From positions 2,604,001 through 2,668,000 of the forward strand of contig NZ_CP048649.1 in the NCBI RefSeq assembly GCF_010669305.1: DNA of 64,000 nt. Reading direction: 5' to 3'. Both the position numbers and the translations under genes were made by a program. The notes beneath the pieces were generated by a model. That model had not been told where the DNA came from. It searched no databases and worked only from the letters and a program-made list of their open reading frames with translations. Below, in pieces: positions 49,023-58,653 of this stretch; positions within the stretch are counted from its first letter, which is position 1; each line of letters opens with the position of its first letter. This stretch comes from Aminipila butyrica. Its GTDB lineage: Bacteria > Bacillota > Clostridia > Peptostreptococcales > Anaerovoracaceae.

Positions 49023-51452
49023 TTACATTTCTCTCAGCACTGCATCCAGCTGATCCTTTAAGGCTTCTAAAACCTTGTGATGAACCTTTGCTACCTGTTC
49101 CTCCGTCAGAGTTCCTTCCTCCGAGCGATAGGTCAGATTGAAAGCTGCGCTCTTCTTGCCTTCCGCTACCTGCTTTCCTCTGTACACATCAAACAGCTCT
49201 ACCTTTTCCAAAATCTTGCCGCCGTTGGAACGGATGATGTTCTGTATCTGGCCCACGGCCACTTTTTCATCCACCAGCAGCGCAATATCTCTGGAAGTAG
49301 ACGGATATTTTGGCAGCGGCTCGTAAACTACTTCCCGGTCGGATTTAGTCAATACGTTGTCAAAGAACAGCTCGCATACATAACAACGTGTAGCAATGCC
49401 GTATTTTTCCGTCACATCTGGGTGTACCTCACCCATAATGCCCAGTTCCATATCTTCCAGCTGAATTCTGGCACACCGACCCGGGTGATATACGCCGTAT
49501 TCGCTTTCGCTGGTAAAGTTGACGTCCGTTATACCTAATACATTAAGCAGTTCTACCACCATCCCCTTCAGGGTGTAAAAGGATTCTTCTTTGCCATAGA
49601 CACCGATGCACATAGAATCGGATTCCTCCGGCAGCTGATGAGGGTCCACCTCATTGGCCATAAAGGTGTTACCCAGTTCAAAGGCTCGCACGTTCTCAAT
49701 GTTTCTTCTATAATTGGTTCCCAGCACCTCCAGCATGTTCGGCGTCAGGATGGTTCGCATAACGGAGGTCTCTTCGCCCAGTGGGTTCAGCAGACGCACA
49801 AAACTCCGCTCCCAAGAATCCTCGTCGATGCGCACATTGTCTACGCTTTTTGGGCTACAGAAGGAGTAGGTCTGAATCTCGTTGGCACCCAGTCCGCACA
49901 TGGTATCTCTAGCCAGGTCTTTCAATGTCCGTTCCTTAGATTTACAAGCTTCCGTGTTGTTCTTCGGCAGAGTTACTGGCAGCTTATCATACCCATACAT
50001 TCTGGCGATTTCTTCTACGTAATCCTCTTCTATTTCCAGATCCTGGCGAACAGTAGGCGGAGTCACGGTCAAGATGTTGCCGGCTCCTGCCACCTTCATC
50101 TCCAGTCCTTCCAAGATATGAACCATCTCTTCCCGGCTCAGCTGAATACCCAGCACCTGATTAATTCGGTCTACCCGCACATCTAAAGTCTTCGCCTGAA
50201 CGGGTGCCGGATACACATCTACACTGCCTTTGCAGACAGTTCCTGCGCCTAAAATCTCCACCAGCCGACACACACGGTCTGCTGCTGCCTGACACAGGTT
50301 CGGATCGATTCCCTTCTCAAAGCGGGCCGATGCTTCGGTCCGCAGACTCAGCTTCTTGGAGGTAGTGCGAATGCTGTCCCCGTTGAAGTTGGCAGCTTCG
50401 ATTAGGATTGTAACGGTATCTGGCTGAATCTCTGAATTCAGCCCCCCCATAACTCCAGCGATTGCCACGGACTTCTTGCCATCTTTTATCAGCAGCATAT
50501 CCTTGGTCAGTTTTCGCTCCGTTCCGTCCAAGGTTGTAAATACCTCGCCGTCTTCCGCGGTATCCACCACAATCTTGTTGTCCTCTACATTCCGAATGTC
50601 AAAAGCATGGAGGGGCTGGCCATATTCCAACATAACGAAGTTGGTGATATCCACGATGTTGTTAATCGGCCGCATACCTGCTGCAATCAGCCGCTTTTGC
50701 AGCCACCATGGGGACTGCTCAATTTTTACATCTGTGATGATCCTGGCTGCATACCGCTTACATAATTCTGGCTGCTTCACCTCTACCTGAATGTAGTCCG
50801 CCGCATTCCCCTGTTCATTAACGCAGATAATATCCGGATACCGCAGCTCTTCTTTAAACGTAGCCGCAGCCTCTCTAGCCATGCCAATCATGGACAGGCA
50901 ATCCGGCCGATTCGGCGTAATTTCAAAATCTACCACGGCTATCTTCATGCCTAACGCTTCTGTGAACTCCTGTCCGATGGTATAGCCCTCGCCTAAAATC
51001 CAGATGCCTTCTTTATGGGCTACAGGAATAACTTTATCCTCCAGTCCCAGCTCGCTGGCGGAGCACAACATCCCAAAGGACTCCACGCCTCTCAGCTTGC
51101 CTTTTTTAATCTTCACGCCTTCTGCCTGTTTTGGCTGGCCGTGAATAGGACCTGGTATCGTACTGCCATCTAAGGCCACTGGAACCACAGCACCCTCAAA
51201 GACGTTGGGTGCTCCCGTCACAATCTGCACCGGGTTTTCCTGTCCTACCTCCACCTGACAAATAACCAGTTTATCTGCATCCGGATGCTTTTCAATCTTA
51301 GCAATCCGTCCTACTACAACCTTTTCCGTATTTTCTCCGAAATATTCCACCGTCTCCAAGTTTGAGCCGGACATAATCATTCTGTCGCAGAATTCATCTA
51401 CGCTCACCTTTACATCTGTATAATCTTTTAGCCATTCTACTGGAACTAACAT
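49023..51452 (-). CDS. pheT: Phenylalanyl-tRNA synthetase beta subunit
   Basis: An 809-residue beta subunit with the expected order: N-terminal EMAP/tRNA-binding OB domain (about 40-155), B3/B4 editing domain (about 215-390), B5 domain (about 405-480), catalytic-like core and C-terminal ferredoxin-fold anticodon-binding domain (about 715-809). It pairs with PheS as an alpha2-beta2 enzyme. It starts 11 bases after pheS. Confidence 0.97.
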   Translation of the reverse strand: MLVPVEWLKDYTDVKVSVDEFCDRMIMSGSNLETVEYFGENTEKVVVGRIAKIEKHPDADKLVICQVEVGQENPVQIVTGAPNVFEGAVVPVALDGSTIPGPIHGQPKQAEGVKIKKGKLRGVESFGMLCSASELGLEDKVIPVAHKEGIWILGEGYTIGQEFTEALGMKIAVVDFEITPNRPDCLSMIGMAREAAATFKEELRYPDIICVNEQGNAADYIQVEVKQPELCKRYAARIITDVKIEQSPWWLQKRLIAAGMRPINNIVDITNFVMLEYGQPLHAFDIRNVEDNKIVVDTAEDGEVFTTLDGTERKLTKDMLLIKDGKKSVAIAGVMGGLNSEIQPDTVTILIEAANFNGDSIRTTSKKLSLRTEASARFEKGIDPNLCQAAADRVCRLVEILGAGTVCKGSVDVYPAPVQAKTLDVRVDRINQVLGIQLSREEMVHILEGLEMKVAGAGNILTVTPPTVRQDLEIEEDYVEEIARMYGYDKLPVTLPKNNTEACKSKERTLKDLARDTMCGLGANEIQTYSFCSPKSVDNVRIDEDSWERSFVRLLNPLGEETSVMRTILTPNMLEVLGTNYRRNIENVRAFELGNTFMANEVDPHQLPEESDSMCIGVYGKEESFYTLKGMVVELLNVLGITDVNFTSESEYGVYHPGRCARIQLEDMELGIMGEVHPDVTEKYGIATRCYVCELFFDNVLTKSDREVVYEPLPKYPSTSRDIALLVDEKVAVGQIQNIIRSNGGKILEKVELFDVYRGKQVAEGKKSAAFNLTYRSEEGTLTEEQVAKVHHKVLEALKDQLDAVLREM

Positions 51453-51463
51453 GCTGGCACCTC

Positions 51464-52486
51464 CTATTTGAACTGGTTGATGAATCTCATATCGTTTTCA
51501 TAGAAATTCCGTATATCATCAACTCCATATTTAAGCATTGCAATTCGCTCTACGCCCATACCGAAGGCAAATCCTGTATACTTTTCTGTATCCAGCTTGC
51601 CTACCTGAAGCACGTTTGGATGTACCATGCCGCAGCCCAGAATCTCAATCCAGCCGCTGCCCTTGCAGACATTGCAGCCTTTTCCGCCGCACTTAAAACA
51701 AGATACGTCCATCTCTGCACTAGGCTCTGTAAACGGGAAGTGATGAGGCCTGAACTTGGTTTTGGAATCAGAACCGAACAGCTGCTTGGCGAAGCTGTCC
51801 AGGGTGCCCTTTAAATCTGCCATGGTAATGCCTTCATCCACCACCAGACCTTCCACTTGGTGGAACATCGGGGAATGAGTAGCATCCGGCGTGTCACAGC
51901 GGAAACATCGGCCTGGGGAAATAATCTTAATAGGCGGTTTCTGCTTCATCAGCGTTCTAGCCTGTACTGGAGAGGTTTGAGTACGCAGCAGAATATCCTC
52001 AGAAATATAGAAGGTATCAGAAAAGTCTCTGGCCGGATGGTTCGGGCCTGCATTCAAGGCATCAAAGTTCAGGAATACGGTCTCCACTTCTGGTCCTTCC
52101 GCAACAGAAAACCCCATGGACATAAATACTCTAGAAATTTCTTCTATGGTAATTGTCAACGGATGTTTTACCCCTAAATTGTGGGCAACTCCAGGCTCTG
52201 TCACATCGATGGTCTCCAGCTTAAACCGTTCCTGTCTGGCGGCTTCCTTAACTGCTGCAAATTTTTCTTCCAGCAGTGCTTCGATTTCTCCCCGCACGCT
52301 GTTGGCTGCTGCGCCTAAGGCCTTCCGTTCTTCTGGTGCTAACTTACCCATGGACTTGAGAATCTCTGTCAGCTCCCCTTTTTTGCCGAGAACTTTTACC
52401 CGGATTTCTTCTGTTTCAACTTGCGAGGAAGCTTTTTTCACTTGTTCTTTTACTTCCTGCAAAATCCTGCTTAATTGAGTCTGCAT
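51464..52486 (-). CDS. pheS: Phenylalanyl-tRNA synthetase alpha subunit
   Basis: A 340-residue class II synthetase subunit with an N-terminal coiled coil (about 1-90) and the catalytic core: motif 2 around F-R-x-D-T-P-D-A-T-H-x-P-x-F-H-Q (about 198-213) and motif 3 G-M-G-V-E-R near 313. A Cys-rich zinc-like insert (C-x2-C...C-x2-C, about 266-277) is present. The leader is only about 65 bases, so no T-box is present here. Confidence 0.97.
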   Translation of the reverse strand: MQTQLSRILQEVKEQVKKASSQVETEEIRVKVLGKKGELTEILKSMGKLAPEERKALGAAANSVRGEIEALLEEKFAAVKEAARQERFKLETIDVTEPGVAHNLGVKHPLTITIEEISRVFMSMGFSVAEGPEVETVFLNFDALNAGPNHPARDFSDTFYISEDILLRTQTSPVQARTLMKQKPPIKIISPGRCFRCDTPDATHSPMFHQVEGLVVDEGITMADLKGTLDSFAKQLFGSDSKTKFRPHHFPFTEPSAEMDVSCFKCGGKGCNVCKGSGWIEILGCGMVHPNVLQVGKLDTEKYTGFAFGMGVERIAMLKYGVDDIRNFYENDMRFINQFK

Positions 52487-52552
52487 GTTCTATTCCTCTC
52501 TATATCTTAATTTTAAGGAGGGACAGACCGTCTAACGGCCCACCCCTTTTCT

Positions 52553-53377
52553 TCACTTTCTCATAGCCTCATACATGAGGACTGCGGCAGCCGCTGCCGC
52601 GTTTAAGGACTCTACTGAACCCCACATAGGGATTTTCACCAGCTGATCCGACTGCTGCTTAAACGTTTCACAGATACCATTTCCTTCATTGCCCAGAACC
52701 AGCGCCACATCCGACTTCAAATCTACATCATAATAATAGGTCTCCGTCTGAAAGCCTGTACTGATTACTCGCTTACCCTGCCGTCTCAGCAGGGCTAGGG
52801 TGCCCTCCGGCGATTCCCCAAAGAGGATAGGCATCCGAAAGAGGGAGCCGGTACAGGACCGCACCACCTTGGGAGAAAAAATGTCCACCGTCCCTTTCAG
52901 TACAAGAATCCCTTCATAGCCGGCGGCATCTGCCGTGCGAATCATGGTTCCCACATTGCCGGGGTCTTGAAGGCGGTCTAGCACTAGGATGTTGCCGCTG
53001 CCCCGCCGCTTCTGAAAAAACGCCTCCTCACTCCAAGAAGGCTGCCGGACTACGCCAGCGATACCTTGAGAGTTCTCCGTCTGGGCCAGCCGCCGGAAGA
53101 GACTGGATTCTAGTACCAGCACCTTTTCCCCGGCATAAAGCTTTCCAGCCTCCGCTAACCGGGTTTCATAATCCGAGCACAACTGACGGATTTCCTCCCC
53201 TTGACTATCCCCCTCATCTATCAGCAAAAACTCTGGCAATACTTGATTTTTCAGTGCTTCTCCTATGAGGTTGGGGCCTTCCAGCAGGTACATTCCGGTC
53301 TTTTCCCGATGTTTTCTGCTTGCCAGCTGCAAGGTGTTTTTAAATATCTTGTTGTCCTGAGATGTAATCTTCTTCAT
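52553..53377 (-). CDS. SpoU/TrmH-family RNA 2'-O-methyltransferase
   Basis: A 274-residue SPOUT methyltransferase. An N-terminal SpoU substrate-binding domain (about 5-105) is followed by the knotted SAM domain with L-D-R-L-Q-D-P-G-N-V-G-T (about 132-143), L-V-L-G-N-E-G-x-G near 233 and S-L-N-A-A-A-A near 258. It methylates ribose in rRNA or tRNA; the exact target is not readable. It stands between ftsZ (with terminator) and pheS. Confidence 0.9.
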   Translation of the reverse strand: MKKITSQDNKIFKNTLQLASRKHREKTGMYLLEGPNLIGEALKNQVLPEFLLIDEGDSQGEEIRQLCSDYETRLAEAGKLYAGEKVLVLESSLFRRLAQTENSQGIAGVVRQPSWSEEAFFQKRRGSGNILVLDRLQDPGNVGTMIRTADAAGYEGILVLKGTVDIFSPKVVRSCTGSLFRMPILFGESPEGTLALLRRQGKRVISTGFQTETYYYDVDLKSDVALVLGNEGNGICETFKQQSDQLVKIPMWGSVESLNAAAAAAVLMYEAMRK

Positions 53378-53416
53378 AAAATATCAATTTTCACCATTTT
53401 TCTGATTTCCGCTATA

Positions 53417-53443
53417 GAAAAAGCCGGTTGTGGTACCGGCTTC
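53417..53443 (-). terminator. Terminator after ftsZ
   Basis: On the minus strand AAGCCGGT-ACCACA-ACCGGCTT followed by TTTC; it ends the division-gene transcript. Confidence 0.85.
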
Positions 53444-53454
53444 TGCTGATTCTT

Positions 53455-54582
53455 TTAAAACCCGTTTCGGTCTTTGTTCTGAAGAAAAACCGGAATCTCA
53501 AAATGCGGATTTCCTCCTGGTGAAAATGGGTCTTCTTCTCTTCTGCCAGGTTCCTCAGCCTTCTCTTCCGGCTCCTCCGGTGCAGCCGCTGGCGCAGCTT
53601 GCTTCGCCAGACCAATGGCATCACCAGCTCTGTCTTCAAAGCCGGTAGCGATAACTGTAACCAGAATCTCATCCTGCAATTCTTCCTTGATGGAAGCACC
53701 GAAGATAACGATGGCATCTTCCCCTGCTGCGTCCTCGATTTGAGCCGCCGCCTGACTGACTTCCAACATACCCATGTCGTAGCCACCCATGATGTTGAGG
53801 ATGATAGCCTTGGCTCCGTCGATGGAAGTCTCCAGCAACGGACTTTCGATAGCGTTCTTTACAGCCTCTTCTACTCGGCTGTCGCCGGAAGCTCGTCCTA
53901 CGCCCATGTGAGCAATGCCCCTGTCGCTCATAACGGTCTTCACGTCAGCAAAGTCTAAGTTGATCAGACCTGCTTCGGCGATTAAATCGGAGATACCTTG
54001 AACACCCTGTTTCAAAATCTCATCCGCCATACTAAAAGCTTGGAGCATAGAAGTGTTCTTCTCTGCTACCTGGAGCAGCCTGTCGTTCGGTACTACTACC
54101 AGAGAATCGACATATTTTTTCAGCAGGCTGATTCCCAGCTCTGCATGCTGTCTTCTTCGCTTTCCTTCAAAGTTAAAAGGCTTTGTCACAACCCCTACCG
54201 TCAGGATGTCCATATCTTTGGCAATCTTAGCGATGACCGGCGCTGCGCCGGTACCCGTGCCTCCGCCCATACCGGCGGTGATGAAAATCATATCCGAGCC
54301 CTGTATGAACTTAGAAATATCTTCTATATTCTCTTCTGCGGCCTTCTGTCCAATCTCTGGATTGGCTCCTGCACCAAGACCCTTGGTCAGCTTCTCGCCA
54401 ATCTGAATCTTCGTCTCTGCCAAGCTTCCGGCTAACGCCTGCTTGTCCGTATTAACCGCCATATAAGTAACGCCCTTAAGGCCTTTTTCAATCATTCGAT
54501 TCACAGCATTGCAGCCGCCGCCGCCAACACCGATGACCTTAATCTGGGCAGCATTTTGTTCGTTTACCTCAAACTGCAGCAT
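53455..54582 (-). CDS. ftsZ: Cell-division GTPase FtsZ
   Basis: A 375-residue tubulin homologue that forms the Z ring. G-G-G-G-C-N-A near residue 21 and the tubulin signature G-G-G-T-G-T-G near 107 bind GTP, and N-x-D-F-A-D in the T7 loop is at about 208-213. A charged linker (about 320-350) leads to the C-terminal peptide E-I-P-V-F-L-Q, which binds partners such as ZapA and SepF. No ftsA lies beside it. A spacer of 86 bases upstream may hold its own promoter. Confidence 0.98.
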   Translation of the reverse strand: MLQFEVNEQNAAQIKVIGVGGGGCNAVNRMIEKGLKGVTYMAVNTDKQALAGSLAETKIQIGEKLTKGLGAGANPEIGQKAAEENIEDISKFIQGSDMIFITAGMGGGTGTGAAPVIAKIAKDMDILTVGVVTKPFNFEGKRRRQHAELGISLLKKYVDSLVVVPNDRLLQVAEKNTSMLQAFSMADEILKQGVQGISDLIAEAGLINLDFADVKTVMSDRGIAHMGVGRASGDSRVEEAVKNAIESPLLETSIDGAKAIILNIMGGYDMGMLEVSQAAAQIEDAAGEDAIVIFGASIKEELQDEILVTVIATGFEDRAGDAIGLAKQAAPAAAPEEPEEKAEEPGRREEDPFSPGGNPHFEIPVFLQNKDRNGF

Positions 54583-54668
54583 GGTTCAGTAACCTCCTGT
54601 CACTATAGCACAAAATTAAAACACATGTTAATGGTTTATTATATCATAAACATTGTATATTTGCACTA

Positions 54669-55058
54669 TTAATCCTCAATATTTTGTTTATTTTTTAACC
54701 CGTTTTTTCGCTGTTTTCCTTCAAAGTACCGCTCTATAGCTAGCCTTCTCAAGACAGCTAAATTGTTGAATAACCGTCCGCCAAAAACGAATATTGCCGC
54801 AAAGTAAAGAGGCACGCCTAACTTGTCGCCTACGTAAGTCAAAACCATCGCCAGCAAGGCATTGGTGATAAAGCCCGATGTAAAAATCAGATTGTTGTAT
54901 TTCTGTTCCATCATTGAACGGGCTGCCCCGACGATTGAGTCCATTGCTGCCAATAAACCCATCGTAATGTAAAAAGAATATTCTGCCGGATAGGAGATAT
55001 CCAAGCCAAACCCCAGGGCCAGGCCTATGGCCAGACCAATCACAATTGCAAATATCAA
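54669..55058 (-). CDS. sbp: Small basic protein (DUF1290)
   Basis: A 129-residue protein with about three transmembrane segments followed by a basic C-terminal tail (K-Q-R-K-N-G-L-K-N-K), matching the small basic protein of Firmicutes dcw clusters. Its ATG overlaps the end of the upstream DUF881 gene by four bases. The function is not established. Confidence 0.85.
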   Translation of the reverse strand: MIFAIVIGLAIGLALGFGLDISYPAEYSFYITMGLLAAMDSIVGAARSMMEQKYNNLIFTSGFITNALLAMVLTYVGDKLGVPLYFAAIFVFGGRLFNNLAVLRRLAIERYFEGKQRKNGLKNKQNIED

Positions 55059-55792
55059 TTTGTTCCCTCCTTTTGAAGCTTGTTCATATACCGGTACACG
55101 TATTCTTTGGACAGGGCATCAATCGTGATGTCGTCCTTTAATCGGACCTCAAACTGTACTCCCCAATTTTTCAGGGAAGTGCCATACCCATCGGGATCTA
55201 CCAGCGCTGCCGCCATCCGTTTTCCATCACCAATCGCTTTAATACGAAACGGGCGGGCGTACACTTCTCCGTTTATGCGCACGGTGTAACCAGAGCAGTA
55301 AACAGAGGTATTCGCCGTAATACGCTGACCATTTACAGCTACAGCTTCCGCTCCGCAGCGGTTCAGCTCATTGATAATCATCAGAATATCCAAATCGTGA
55401 ACCAACAGGTTGTTCACGTCTTCTCCAGCGAACAGCTCTCTGGTTCCGTCGTCGATAACCACTTCTACGCCCGGTCCTCTGACGGTCTCCAGTCCGCTGG
55501 CCATCTTATATTTTTCCACATCAGCTGCCAAATTTTTCTGGAAGGCCTCATCAGACTGGCCATCCTCTTGGCTGTCTTGCTCATAGCTGGCCAGCTTTTC
55601 CTCTGCCTCCTGAATCATCAGCTGCAATTTAGTGACCTCTTCCTTCTCACTGTTAATCGTGATTTTATAGTCCTCCACCGTCTTAGGTGACACATACAAC
55701 CGCTGGCCGTCACTGACCTTCATCTGACAGGCTAATCCTATGCCAATCACGGTACATATGGCAAAGACCATCCACATCCTTCTCTTATTCAT
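55055..55792 (-). CDS. DUF881 family protein (second copy)
   Basis: A 245-residue protein with an N-terminal membrane anchor (about 7-22), a coiled coil (about 50-95) and the DUF881 core with D-D-G-T-R-E near 114, L-x-x-I-I-N-E-L-x-x-x-G-A-E-A-V-A-V-N near 135 and I-K-A-I-G-D near 183. DUF881 proteins stand in the division cluster of Gram-positive bacteria, where their role is not established. Confidence 0.9.
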   Translation of the reverse strand: MNKRRMWMVFAICTVIGIGLACQMKVSDGQRLYVSPKTVEDYKITINSEKEEVTKLQLMIQEAEEKLASYEQDSQEDGQSDEAFQKNLAADVEKYKMASGLETVRGPGVEVVIDDGTRELFAGEDVNNLLVHDLDILMIINELNRCGAEAVAVNGQRITANTSVYCSGYTVRINGEVYARPFRIKAIGDGKRMAAALVDPDGYGTSLKNWGVQFEVRLKDDITIDALSKEYVYRYMNKLQKEGTN

Positions 55793-55807
55793 CTTGCACC
55801 CCTGCCG

Positions 55808-56545
55808 CTACTCAGGCTTTTCTGATTCCACAGGCTTGGCATACTTGAAGTTGATAGTGCCTGTGTATCGTGGGATGACCATGTTGTCTTTCTTCTCCGT
55901 GGTGACAATCAAGTTGTATTTCAGCTTCATGGTCTCCAGAATACCGCTCCGGATGTTGATCGCATCGTGAAGGGTATCCGGGTTGCCGATGGCCTTTACG
56001 TAATAAGGAGGAGCCGTCGGAATGCCGTTGATATTGACATTGCTGCCGGCCATGCTGATCTCTGTGGTGCCTACAATTCGCTGTTCATTGATAGAGACTC
56101 CCTCTGCACCCGCTTCCTTCAATTTGTTTACCAGACTCAACAGCAATTCGTAATTGTACATAATCGGACTGAAATCCTGTTCGTATTCGTCAGAAGTAAT
56201 CGGGTCCTTAATCGTGACCAGTACCCCCGGCCCCTGAACATCCAGCACCCCAGCTGCGATCTTATACTTTTCCAAGTCCGACACCAAGCCATTGATAAAA
56301 TCATCTTCCTTAGCCTTGTCCCCTTCTATGGAATTTAATCGCTCCTCCAGTTCTACCAACTGCTGAACCACAATTTCCTTTTCATCCTTCACGTTTTTCA
56401 ACTCTGCTTCATATCCCCTGAGCTTTACCAGAGGAACCAGACCGCCCTGGTCGCTGCCGGCAGTCATTCTCATCTGCACGGACAGGACCAGCCCAATGAA
56501 CAGGGCTAGCATTCCCAAAACAATGTATCCGCTGTATTTCTTCAT
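55808..56545 (-). CDS. DUF881 family protein (first copy)
   Basis: A 245-residue paralogue of the following gene: anchor helix at about 9-25, coiled coil (about 45-90), D-P-I-T-S-D-E-Y and A-G-A-E-G-V-S-I-N-E-Q-R-I-V-G-T-T motifs, and Y-x-V-K-A-I-G near 180. The start at 56545 has GGAG about 9 bases upstream; the longest frame begins 18 codons earlier without a site. Confidence 0.88.
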   Translation of the reverse strand: MKKYSGYIVLGMLALFIGLVLSVQMRMTAGSDQGGLVPLVKLRGYEAELKNVKDEKEIVVQQLVELEERLNSIEGDKAKEDDFINGLVSDLEKYKIAAGVLDVQGPGVLVTIKDPITSDEYEQDFSPIMYNYELLLSLVNKLKEAGAEGVSINEQRIVGTTEISMAGSNVNINGIPTAPPYYVKAIGNPDTLHDAINIRSGILETMKLKYNLIVTTEKKDNMVIPRYTGTINFKYAKPVESEKPE

Positions 56546-56555
56546 CCTTACTCTC

Positions 56556-57302
56556 CTACTCCACCTTGGGGTCAAAAGAACAGTAGCTGTCAGAACCAAT
56601 CTTCAGAGTTCCTCGCTTTATTCCCTTGCTGTACATCTCATAAAGGGCCGTCTCCAGATTGCCGTTTTTCAGACTTTCTTTCAGGTTCTCCGGCACACCC
56701 TCGCAGACCAAATCATCGTAAATATGGGCCTTGACAATTACGCTTGAAATATTAATCTTCTTAAAAAACAAGTCGGAAGCCTCCATGGAAGCCAGCATGC
56801 TAAGGGTATCTGTCAGCATAGAATTTTCTTCCACTTTTAACGCCTTCCCCGGCTTCGCTTCCTTGAGAGTCAGCCCTTCAATCAAGGTAAGCTTCGGTTC
56901 TGCATGGGTCTTGCGCAGCACCAGCCCATCTCCGTCAATGATAATATAGGTGCTCTTGTAGAGAACCGCCGCTTTTTCTGACCGTTCCTCTACCTGAATG
57001 ACCACGGTAGATGGCAGCTTTCGCTTAATGACCACATTTTTGAAATAAGGATCTTTCAATAGCTTGTCTTTAATAATGCTCTTCTTCATGGAAAAAATAT
57101 TTTCACTAATTTTGACCCCAGCCATGTCCTTGACTTGCTCCACTGTATAATAGCTGTTGTTCTCCACCTTCACAGCGTCAATGTCAAACCACTCAGAGGT
57201 CAGCAAAAAATATAAACCAACTCCTACAGCTATTATCACTAATAGCCTTAGGAGATAGTTCTTTTTCTTTCGTTTTTTCTTCTTTCTAGGTTTATCCGCC
57301 AT
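56556..57302 (-). CDS. ftsQ: Cell-division protein FtsQ/DivIB
   Basis: A 248-residue bitopic membrane protein. A very basic cytoplasmic start (P-R-K-K-K-K-R-K-K-K) leads to one transmembrane helix (about 16-33), an extracytoplasmic POTRA domain (about 35-105: A-V-K-V-E-N-N-S-Y-Y, V-x-I-K-R-K-L-P) and a FtsQ/DivIB beta domain. Start 57302, with AGGAAG just ahead, overlaps the end of murA by 11 bases. It scaffolds the FtsL-FtsB-FtsW-PBP complex of the divisome. Confidence 0.88.
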   Translation of the reverse strand: MADKPRKKKKRKKKNYLLRLLVIIAVGVGLYFLLTSEWFDIDAVKVENNSYYTVEQVKDMAGVKISENIFSMKKSIIKDKLLKDPYFKNVVIKRKLPSTVVIQVEERSEKAAVLYKSTYIIIDGDGLVLRKTHAEPKLTLIEGLTLKEAKPGKALKVEENSMLTDTLSMLASMEASDLFFKKINISSVIVKAHIYDDLVCEGVPENLKESLKNGNLETALYEMYSKGIKRGTLKIGSDSYCSFDPKVE

Positions 57303-58551
57303 GTGTCTTCCTAATATCTGCTCCCAATCCCCGTAAGGTCTGGGAAAAATCTGCATATCCTCTCTCTATATGTTCAATCCCTTCCAGGATCGTCTCTCCT
57401 TGAGCCATGAGTCCAGCTATGACTAAGGATGCCCCGCCCCGCAGGTCGGTGGCCTGAATGTGGCAGCCTTGCAGCCCGCCAATTCCCTCTACAGCAGCCC
57501 GATTTCCTTCTACAGTAATCTGTGCCCCCATCTTTCGCAATTCCTCGGTAAAAGCAAAGCGATTTTCAAAGATGGTCTCTTCTACGGCACTCTTTCCCTC
57601 CGCCTGAGTCAGCATGGTTAAAAACGGTGATTGCAAATCAGTAGGGAATGCCGGATACGGTCCAGTGACCAACCGGCTCAGCGGTTTTAGCCGCTTCGGT
57701 GCTTTAAGGTATATTTTATCCTCTTTCACCCCTATTTCGCAACCTGTTTCTATAAGCTTTTGCAAAATACTTTCCAGATGTGCTGCTTGAGCGTGTTGAA
57801 GAGTAATTTGGCCTCCGGTAGCGGCCGCAGCAGCTAGATAAGTACCACTTTCAATGCGGTCCGGTATAATCCGGTAGCTGCATCCGTGAAGGGCCTGACG
57901 GCCCCAAATATGTATAGTCTTTGTCCCTGCGCCGCTGATCTGAGCTCCGCAAGCGTTAAGAAAGTCCTGTAAATCAGTAATCTCTGGCTCCATGGCACAG
58001 TTGTGCAGCACCGTGTGTCCTTCTGCGGTGGCGGCGGCCATGATAGCATTTTCAGTAGCTCCTACGCTGGGAAAGGAAAAGTGGATATCTGCCCCCCTCA
58101 GCTTGCTGGCCTTGCAAAGAATGACACCTTCCGTTTCAAAGATCTCTGCCCCCAGCTTTTTTAAGGCGTATAAATGCAGATCGATGGGCCGGCTGCCAAT
58201 ATTGCAGCCCCCCGGCTGACTGATGACTGCGCTTCCGCATCGGCCTAGCAGTGCGCCCAACAAAAAAACGGATGACCTCATTTCTCGCATCCGCTCCAAG
58301 GAAATGGTGTCAGTCATCAGCCCCCTTGAATCCACGATTACCGTCTCGCCGCTTGTGTCTGTCTTACATCCTAATTCATCTAATATTTTTTTCATGCTGC
58401 AAACGTCTGTTATTTCAGGAATATTAGAAAGTTGACATTCAGCCCCACTCAATATGGTGGACGCCAAAATTGGCAGCGCTGCATTTTTAGCTCCTTTAAC
58501 GCAGCACTCACCGCTGATCTTGTGGCCGCCCCGTATATGATATGATTCCAA
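57292..58551 (-). CDS. murA: UDP-N-acetylglucosamine 1-carboxyvinyltransferase MurA
   Basis: A 419-residue enolpyruvyl transferase that starts peptidoglycan precursor synthesis. The signature G-A-K-N-A-A-L-P is near residue 20, and the catalytic Cys/Asp loop position has G-R-C-G-S-A near 113 (Cys115 in E. coli, the fosfomycin target). I take a TTG start at 58551 about 10 bases after GGAGG; a further 20 codons upstream are open but overlong for the family. It has its own promoter region after the murG terminator. Confidence 0.95.
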   Translation of the reverse strand: MESYHIRGGHKISGECCVKGAKNAALPILASTILSGAECQLSNIPEITDVCSMKKILDELGCKTDTSGETVIVDSRGLMTDTISLERMREMRSSVFLLGALLGRCGSAVISQPGGCNIGSRPIDLHLYALKKLGAEIFETEGVILCKASKLRGADIHFSFPSVGATENAIMAAATAEGHTVLHNCAMEPEITDLQDFLNACGAQISGAGTKTIHIWGRQALHGCSYRIIPDRIESGTYLAAAAATGGQITLQHAQAAHLESILQKLIETGCEIGVKEDKIYLKAPKRLKPLSRLVTGPYPAFPTDLQSPFLTMLTQAEGKSAVEETIFENRFAFTEELRKMGAQITVEGNRAAVEGIGGLQGCHIQATDLRGGASLVIAGLMAQGETILEGIEHIERGYADFSQTLRGLGADIRKTHGG

Positions 58552-58627
58552 AACAGATACACCTCCACTATTATTACTATATAATATGAAAATGTACTCT
58601 TTTGGTTCCAACTTATATGAATCCTGT

Positions 58628-58653
58628 TAAAAAACAACATCCCTTTGGGGATT
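58628..58653 (-). terminator. Terminator between murG and murA
   Basis: On the minus strand ATCCC-CAAA-GGGAT followed by GTTGTTTTTT, right after the murG stop. Confidence 0.75.

Noticed and set aside
52487..52552. T-box leader before pheS
   Set aside because: The spacer is only 66 bases and has no T-box motif or specifier stem.
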